Shown in pieces: positions 5,015 through 9,765 of a stretch of DNA of 9,765 nucleotides. Origin of the DNA: Dehalococcoidia bacterium (GTDB lineage: Bacteria > Chloroflexota > Dehalococcoidia > SZUA-161); contig CP070819.1 of assembly GCA_020344295.1 (NCBI GenBank), positions 33,667-43,431 of the forward strand, read 5' to 3'. The notes below the pieces were generated by a model. It saw nothing but the letters and a program-made list of their open reading frames with translations. It was not told the DNA's origin and made no database searches. Made by a program: the position numbers and the translations under genes. Position 1 is the stretch's first letter. Each line of letters begins with the position of its first letter.

Positions 5015-7030
5015 CTAGATTCTACTCCCCACGAGTGCTCCTTCATAAATTACAGACGCAATATCTCTGGGTTCACAAACATCACCAATTACATAGACCT
5101 CGGCTACTTCCCCCTGTAGCTGTTCCGCCAGTTCTGCTACCGGAGTGACACCCCTTGCCAGCACCACCGTGTCCACTGGGAGCGTCTGTTCATCGCCCTC
5201 TTCGCTAACAATCACAACCTCGCCTTCCGATATCTCTTTCACATCCCACCCGTTCAGTACTGTCACACTCTCATTTCTCTGCAACCTGAGTATCCGCTCC
5301 ACCCTTGCGCCCAGCAGAGGCCCGTTGTACTGAGCCAGGCACTCGGCTGACGAGCGGGCCACAATGGTAACGGTGTTGCCGCGCTCGGCCAGGAAGTCAA
5401 CAGTCTCGGCTCCCGTGGAGAACTGCCCGAGAACCGCAACTTTCTGACCCTCGATCGTTACCCTTCCCGCCAGGACATCGTGCGCAGTCACCACGTTCCT
5501 GCCATCCACACCCGGGATCGGTGGCACTGTAGGTCTTGAGCCGGTAGCCACGATCAGCACATCAGGATTCGCAGCCTTAACCGCTTCCGCGTCCACGTTA
5601 CTGTTCAGAAAGACTTCTACGTTCAGTTTCGAGATCTGGGTTGTCAGGAAATCGTGCAACCATTTCATCTTCTCCTTGCCCGGCGCTATCCAGGTGAGCC
5701 TCAGCTGCCCAACCCCCAGTTCCTGCCCCTTCTCGTAAAGGCTGACCCTGTGGCCCCTCACGGCTGCTACTCTGGCGACCTCCATACCCGCAGGGCCACC
5801 ACCCACAATCATCACATTCTTGAGCTTAGCAGCAGGCTCAATCCGGAACTGGCGCTCTCGACCTAAAGAAGGATTAATCGCGCAGCGTACCGGCGTGATC
5901 ATGCCTCTCTCAATGGTGCTACCGCAGTAATTACAGGAAGTACACTTGCGGATATCTTCCATCCTGCCCTCGGCGGCCTTCTTCACCCATTCCGGATCAG
6001 CCAGTAGTTGCCGCCCTAAAGCTATGAAATCAGCTTTGCCAGACCTCAGCGTACTCTCGACAAATTCAGGTTCCCGGAACGCGCCCACTGCGATTACCGG
6101 TATTTTGACTGCGCTCTTGATAGCTTCCGCGTGCGGAAGCAGGTAACCCTGGGGGAATGACATGGGGCTTACCGTCTGGCCTATACCCTCACTTTCATTG
6201 CCTGTGCCTATGCTCACATGCAGAGCGTCGGCACCAGCCTCCTCTATCAGTCTGGCGATTGCCTGGCCCTCCTCGAGGGTATAGCCACCGGGCACAGTCT
6301 CCTCGCCATTGAGACGGAAGATAACAGGCATTGCCTCCAACGAAGCATCGCCTTTAATACGCCTGATAATCTCTACCGCAAACCGTGTCCTGTTCTCTAC
6401 GCTCCCACCATACTTGTCCTCTCTTTTATTCATGCTCTTGAACAGGAAATGTGCTATCAGATATACATGGGCGCCATGGATCTCCACTGCGTCGTATCCG
6501 GCCCTCCTCGCCCTGAAAGCTGCGACCCCGAAGCTCTCCACAAGCCCCTGAATCTCCTCTACGGTCAACTCACGCACGTCACGACTCAGAAGGCTTCCAC
6601 AGAACAACAGCCCCTGTGCCGGTGATGGTCCTACCGGCTGGTGGCCTGGAGGAGGAGGCTCGATGACCCATGCCCCTGGATGGTTCAACTGCAGTGCGAT
6701 CTTGGCACCATAGGAGTGCACAGCTTCCACCAGCTCGCTGTGTCCCATCACATAGCGATCGGAGTCTATCCGCAGGAGTCCATATGGGGGCACGCCGAGA
6801 CCGGTATCAACAGTGGTGGTCTCCACGATTATCATTGCAACTCCACCCCTGGCCCGCTCGCTGTAGTGGTCTATATGCTTCTGAGAAACAGCGCCTGAAT
6901 CAGTAGCGTACCAAGTCCCCATGGGCGGCATTACTATGCGGTTTCTCAAAGCCAAGCTGCCTATTCTACCCGGCTGAAACAGGCAGGGGAACATATTTGT
7001 TCCAACATCGAGAGATGTAGTTGATCTCAT
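5015..7030 (-). CDS. Enoate reductase / 2,4-dienoyl-CoA reductase-type FMN, 4Fe-4S, FAD oxidoreductase
   Basis: A 671-residue multidomain enzyme of the old yellow enzyme/FadH/enoate reductase group, reducing activated C=C bonds with NAD(P)H. The start is ATG at 7030, preceded by AAGGAGGT with good spacing; an ATG 48 nt upstream lacks an SD. The FMN-binding TIM barrel spans about 12-355, with QLNHPG (114-119), IHGAHVYL (184-191; Tyr190 at the FadH Tyr166 position) and YGGSVENRTRF (207-217). The 4Fe-4S cysteines are C363, C366, C369 and C383. A FAD-binding glycine loop is at VGGGPAGMEVA (409-419), then the NAD(P)-binding half with GQFSTG (535-540), and a closing IGDVCEP (648-654). Where FadH has catalytic His252, this enzyme appears to have Asn278, so a substrate other than dienoyl-CoA (an enoate, bile-acid-like or trimethylamine-like compound) is possible. 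It is not in an operon with neighbours. Confidence 0.92.
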   Translation of the reverse strand: MRSTTSLDVGTNMFPCLFQPGRIGSLALRNRIVMPPMGTWYATDSGAVSQKHIDHYSERARGGVAMIIVETTTVDTGLGVPPYGLLRIDSDRYVMGHSELVEAVHSYGAKIALQLNHPGAWVIEPPPPGHQPVGPSPAQGLLFCGSLLSRDVRELTVEEIQGLVESFGVAAFRARRAGYDAVEIHGAHVYLIAHFLFKSMNKREDKYGGSVENRTRFAVEIIRRIKGDASLEAMPVIFRLNGEETVPGGYTLEEGQAIARLIEEAGADALHVSIGTGNESEGIGQTVSPMSFPQGYLLPHAEAIKSAVKIPVIAVGAFREPEFVESTLRSGKADFIALGRQLLADPEWVKKAAEGRMEDIRKCTSCNYCGSTIERGMITPVRCAINPSLGRERQFRIEPAAKLKNVMIVGGGPAGMEVARVAAVRGHRVSLYEKGQELGVGQLRLTWIAPGKEKMKWLHDFLTTQISKLNVEVFLNSNVDAEAVKAANPDVLIVATGSRPTVPPIPGVDGRNVVTAHDVLAGRVTIEGQKVAVLGQFSTGAETVDFLAERGNTVTIVARSSAECLAQYNGPLLGARVERILRLQRNESVTVLNGWDVKEISEGEVVIVSEEGDEQTLPVDTVVLARGVTPVAELAEQLQGEVAEVYVIGDVCEPRDIASVIYEGALVGSRI

Positions 7031-7036
7031 TTTTGA

Positions 7037-7042
7037 ACCTCC
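7037..7042 (-). promoter_or_regulatory. Ribosome binding site deciding the enoate reductase start
   Basis: GGAGGT on the minus strand, 6 nt before ATG at 7030, selects this start over the ATG at 7078. The shorter product of 671 residues also matches the usual length of FadH and enoate reductases. Confidence 0.8.
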
Positions 7043-7105
7043 TTCAAAGTGGGGCGTCTGATGGAATGGTAGACCCAACTATCCTAACAGGTAGTTGTAC
7101 GTGCT

Positions 7106-7134
7106 AATATAACTGCCGCACTCGAATACCGCAA
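7106..7134 (-). promoter_or_regulatory. Possible promoter of the enoate reductase gene
   Basis: On the minus strand TTGCGG (7129-7134) and TATATT (7106-7111) are spaced by 17 nt, placing a start of transcription near 7099, about 70 nt before the start codon. No terminator hairpin for the upstream ATPase gene was found in the 195-bp gap, so read-through is also possible. Confidence 0.4.
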
Positions 7135-7225
7135 TACAGGGGGAGTTGCTCCAGTCAGCAGGTATAGAAAGAGTTCAGTGCAAATTTGGAGTGAGGCAAA
7201 CGGGGGTCGGAGTGAATGGAGAGAA

Positions 7226-8932
7226 CTAGAGGATTGTATACACGTTGCGCAGGATTTCCCCTGGGGTGGATACCCCGTCCTTGACCTTCTGCATACCGTC
7301 GGTACGCATCGGTATCATACCGGTACGTATTGCCTCTTCCTTGAGCTCACTTGCAGAAGTGCTCTTGGCCACCATCTTCCTTATGCTATCGTTCACTGTG
7401 AGCAATTCAAAAACGCCGACTCGACCGAGGAATCCACTTCGAGCGCAGAAGTTGCAGCCTCGTCCCACCATGAACCTTTTCTTTGACTCGCCCATCTCCG
7501 TCTCATAGGCCACGGCTTCAGGCGGAGAGATCTCAGCGCGCTGACCACAATACGTACAGATCCGTCTGATCAGACGTTGTGAAAGGCTCCCAACCACCGC
7601 CGAAGAGACCAAGAAAGGCTCCACACCCATATCTATCAAACGTATCAGCGCACTCACAGCGTCATTGGCATGTATTGAGCTTAGGACGAGATGTCCTGTG
7701 ATGGCAGCTTGAACAGCAGTGGTCGCCGTCTCTTTGTCCCGTATCTCACCTACCAGGATTATATCGGGATCCAGACGCATGATCGCCCTTAATCCTACAG
7801 CAAAGGTGATGTTAGCCTGCCTGTTGACTTGAATCTGGTTGATACCCTTGAAGCCGTACTCTATGGGATCTTCAATGGTCATAATGTTTCGCTGCTGGGC
7901 ATCGAGCTGCTGTAGCGCAGCATAAAGCGTGGTTGTTTTGCCTGATCCTGTAGGCCCGCTGACAAGAATCATCCCGAAAGGCGCGGCAAGCAGGTTCTCA
8001 AACGGCTGCAGTACCGCAGGGCTCATCCCCAGCTCCGATAGCTTCATAACCAACATAGACTTGTCCAGCACCCTTAGCACCGCCATCTCCCCGTGGCTAC
8101 CCTCAACGGTAGCCACCCTGAAATCAACCTTCTTCTTTCCCACTTCAGCACTGAACTGCCCGTCCTGAGGACGGCGTCGTTCTGCAATATTCAGGTTCGA
8201 CAGCACCTTTATTCTGGTCATAACTGCGCTGTGGACTCCGATCGGCAGGCGAACTGCTTCGTGTAGTACCCCGTCTATCCTGTTACGTACTAATACGCAA
8301 TCTTCCTGGGGCTCGATGTGAATGTCAGACGCACGATCCCGTACAGCCTGGCGAAGCATCATATCCACCGCTTGCACGACTGGAGAATGCCGGATTGCCG
8401 CTGCTCCTGCTCCCTTAACTGCCTCCGCGACTGGATTCTCGCTTATTCCATTGATCAGGTTTGCCTGCTGCTCAATCTGATTCCTGAGCGTATAGCTCCT
8501 GTCTATAGCATCCTCAAGATTCATGCCCACCGGAATAACCGGCTCTATCTTCTTCCTGGTTAGTGTAGCTATATTATTAATTGCACGGAAATCATCGGGA
8601 TCATTTATGGCTACGGTCAGCATTTCATCGTCAATTGAAATGGGCAGGATATGAAGCTCCCTGGCCACCTGCTCCGGCACCAGAGCCGTAGCCTCTGGCT
8701 CTATTTCAACGCGCGAGAGGTTCACTATACGAATACCATACTTCAAACTAACCACTGAGTCTAATACATCGGAGTCGATGAAGCCATGCTCCACCAGGAC
8801 GCTAATGAGGTTCTTTTTGGTATTGTCAGCTATCTCCTCAGCCGACACAAGATCCTCATGGCTTATGAAAGAGCCCTTCACCAGCTCCATGCCCAACTCT
8901 TTATTATTCTGTAAATAATCCCAAACCGCCAT
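7226..8932 (-). CDS. gspE: GspE/PilB-family type II secretion or type IV pilus assembly ATPase
   Basis: A 568-residue hexameric motor ATPase of the GspE/PilB family, which works at the inner face of the cytoplasmic membrane to extend pilins or pseudopilins. The N-terminal part (about 40-150) has the two-helix and strand pattern of the GspE N-terminal/MshEN domain, which in some relatives binds cyclic di-GMP. The core holds the Walker A loop GPTGSGKT (326-333), the Asp box IEDPIEY (353-359), Walker B with LDPDIILVGEIRD (387-399) and the His box TGHLVLSSIHAND (412-424). Four cysteines in two pairs, C459-x2-C462 and C493-x2-C496, form the zinc-binding C-terminal element typical of GspE/PilB. ATG at 8932 is preceded by a weak AGGA. 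No pilC, pilT, pilin or secretin gene lies next to it here, so PilB versus GspE cannot be decided. All catalytic motifs appear intact. Confidence 0.93.
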   Translation of the reverse strand: MAVWDYLQNNKELGMELVKGSFISHEDLVSAEEIADNTKKNLISVLVEHGFIDSDVLDSVVSLKYGIRIVNLSRVEIEPEATALVPEQVARELHILPISIDDEMLTVAINDPDDFRAINNIATLTRKKIEPVIPVGMNLEDAIDRSYTLRNQIEQQANLINGISENPVAEAVKGAGAAAIRHSPVVQAVDMMLRQAVRDRASDIHIEPQEDCVLVRNRIDGVLHEAVRLPIGVHSAVMTRIKVLSNLNIAERRRPQDGQFSAEVGKKKVDFRVATVEGSHGEMAVLRVLDKSMLVMKLSELGMSPAVLQPFENLLAAPFGMILVSGPTGSGKTTTLYAALQQLDAQQRNIMTIEDPIEYGFKGINQIQVNRQANITFAVGLRAIMRLDPDIILVGEIRDKETATTAVQAAITGHLVLSSIHANDAVSALIRLIDMGVEPFLVSSAVVGSLSQRLIRRICTYCGQRAEISPPEAVAYETEMGESKKRFMVGRGCNFCARSGFLGRVGVFELLTVNDSIRKMVAKSTSASELKEEAIRTGMIPMRTDGMQKVKDGVSTPGEILRNVYTIL

Positions 8933-8975
8933 CTCGCTGTCCTGTCCGATTCCTCCGGTATTTTCCTGCGTTTCC

Positions 8976-9005
8976 TAGTACTATTGTCACGTACTATGGT
9001 ACTAT
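8976..9005. repeat. Three direct repeats GTACTAT in the divergent promoter region
   Basis: GTACTAT occurs at 8978-8984, 8991-8997 and 8999-9005, and the first copy lies inside the palindrome TAGTACTA (8976-8983). The repeats cover the spacer and start region of both promoters between the ATPase and esterase genes, a usual place for an operator. Spacings of 13 and 8 nt are uneven, so a low-complexity origin is possible. Confidence 0.4.
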
Positions 9006-9011
9006 TATACT
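8984..9011 (+). promoter_or_regulatory. Likely sigma70 promoter of the carboxylesterase gene
   Basis: TTGTCA (8984-8989) and TATACT (9006-9011) each match the consensus at five of six positions and are spaced by 16 nt. Transcription would begin near 9018, about 60 nt before the TTG start codon. Confidence 0.55.
9004..9009 (-). promoter_or_regulatory. Consensus -10 box for the secretion ATPase gene
   Basis: TATAAT on the minus strand with an expected start of transcription near 8997, about 65 nt before the ATPase start codon. The sequence 17 nt upstream (GTGATG) is a poor -35, so activation by another factor is possible. It lies on the opposite strand of the esterase -10 box. Confidence 0.45.
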
Positions 9012-9079
9012 ACGAATACACAAATTCATCACCTACAAATCCGTTCAGGGGAAAAAAAGAGGTGGTTTGGAGAGGTCTA

Positions 9080-9765
9080 TTGAACAAGCTGATAAGCGTT
9101 CTGACGATACTATTAACGCTCTCGCTCCTCATGGTCTTAACCGGCTGTGCCGGTGAAACGACGAATCAATCGTTCACCCTGTCAACTTGGACTGGGGACG
9201 AGACAGTGCAGACCCTGTATGGGCAGGTTCAGGCCTTCGAAGATGCTGGCGACACCTGGGTATGGAAGGCCATACCCTACGCCAGGCCGCCTGTGGATGA
9301 GCTGCGCTGGAAAGCGCCGCTGGAGCCCGATCCCTGGAACGAAGTGCTTGCGGAAACGGAATACTGCAGCGAATGCACCCAGCTAGATATCGGCGGCGAT
9401 GTCGTCGGGAGAGAAGACTGCCTGTACCTGAACATATGGCGACCACAGTCGGAGGAGACGGATCTGCCGGTATATTTTTGGATACACGGTGGAGGGAACA
9501 GTATAGGAACGGCCTCAGACGACATGTACAACGGAGCCAATATCGCCGCCACATCGAATATGGTCGTCTTGACTGTGAACTACAGGTTGGGGCCCCTGGG
9601 GTGGTTCACGCACAGTGCACTGATGAGCGGCGATCCCAACAGTGAAATCGATGATTCCGGCAATTACGGCACACTCGACCTGATAAGAGCCCTGACGTGG
9701 GTGCAGCGCAATATAGAAGCGTTCGGCGGGGACCCCGCTAATGTCACGATCGCCGGAGAGTCGGC
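9080..9765 (+). CDS. Type B carboxylesterase, secreted lipoprotein (cut by right edge)
   Basis: The frame is open to the right edge, giving the first 228 residues of an alpha/beta-hydrolase of the carboxylesterase type B/cholinesterase family (usually about 500-550 residues). TTG at 9080 is chosen because GGAG lies 7 nt upstream and because it yields a complete lipoprotein signal: N-K, a hydrophobic stretch, then the lipobox LTGC with Cys23 as the lipidated residue. Family marks are GQVQAF and WKAIPYARPP (62-71) near the start, EDCLYLNIWRP (112-122, the second type B signature, its Cys114 pairing with Cys96), the oxyanion-hole loop HGGG (136-139), VNYRLGPLGWF, and NYGTLDLIRALTWVQ. The last whole codon is the Ser228 of G-E-S, the nucleophile elbow; the Glu/Asp and His of the triad lie beyond the edge. 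It probably hydrolyses esters at the cell surface or periplasm. Confidence 0.88.
   Translation, partial: MNKLISVLTILLTLSLLMVLTGCAGETTNQSFTLSTWTGDETVQTLYGQVQAFEDAGDTWVWKAIPYARPPVDELRWKAPLEPDPWNEVLAETEYCSECTQLDIGGDVVGREDCLYLNIWRPQSEETDLPVYFWIHGGGNSIGTASDDMYNGANIAATSNMVVLTVNYRLGPLGWFTHSALMSGDPNSEIDDSGNYGTLDLIRALTWVQRNIEAFGGDPANVTIAGES

Noticed and set aside
7189..7217. Direct repeats GGAGTGA downstream of the ATPase gene
   Set aside because: Only two 7-bp copies in a purine-rich stretch, with no nearby structure or promoter link.
9147..9645. Several open frames on both strands across the esterase region
   Set aside because: The lipoprotein esterase frame continues to the window edge with full family motifs, so the others are shadows in alternative frames.
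1..9765. CRISPR array, toxin-antitoxin pair, defence island or prophage
   Set aside because: No regular repeat-spacer pattern, no integrase or transposase motifs, and no nuclease, reverse transcriptase or defence-type ATPase were found; the one AAA-like ATPase is a standard GspE/PilB motor.

Overview
This window looks like chromosomal DNA from a free-living, probably anaerobic bacterium of roughly 50% GC. Bacterial Shine-Dalgarno sequences, sigma70-type promoters (one a perfect TTGACA-N17-TATAAT), a lipoprotein signal peptide and a type II secretion/type IV pilus ATPase support a bacterium. Several proteins (an enoate reductase-like Fe-S flavoenzyme, an Isf-like flavoprotein, CoA-thioester enzymes) suggest anaerobic organic-acid metabolism. 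A Dehalococcoidia-like Chloroflexota or a sediment deltaproteobacterium would fit, but nothing here settles the lineage.

Layout from left to right: the C-terminal tail of a probable SAM-dependent methyltransferase (+, cut by the left edge); a crotonase-family enzyme (-); a divergently placed hotdog PaaI-type thioesterase (+); a cysteine-rich FMN flavoprotein (-) with a consensus promoter and a structured leader; a SRPBCC-like protein and a GNAT acetyltransferase (+, coupled by a 4-nt overlap), followed by a probable relic of a DUF3795 gene (+); about 340 bp without a gene, holding a 5S-rRNA-like stretch and a nested inverted repeat; a small coiled-coil/three-helix membrane protein (+); an enoate reductase/2,4-dienoyl-CoA reductase-type enzyme (-); a GspE/PilB ATPase (-); and the first third of a type B carboxylesterase lipoprotein (+, cut by the right edge).

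Most genes are single transcription units that diverge or converge; only the SRPBCC/GNAT/DUF3795 group reads as an operon. The crotonase, the thioesterase and the flavin/Fe-S reductase could all act on acyl-CoA or enoate substrates, but no shared operon proves a joint pathway. Most worth a second look are the crotonase active site (both hydratase glutamates replaced, while an Asp and a His match catalytic residues of 4-chlorobenzoyl-CoA dehalogenase), the promoter plus terminator-like leader of the flavoprotein gene, the overlapping divergent promoters between the secretion ATPase and the esterase, and the decayed stretch at 3735-4197. I found no CRISPR array, tRNA, intact insertion sequence or clear defence system.
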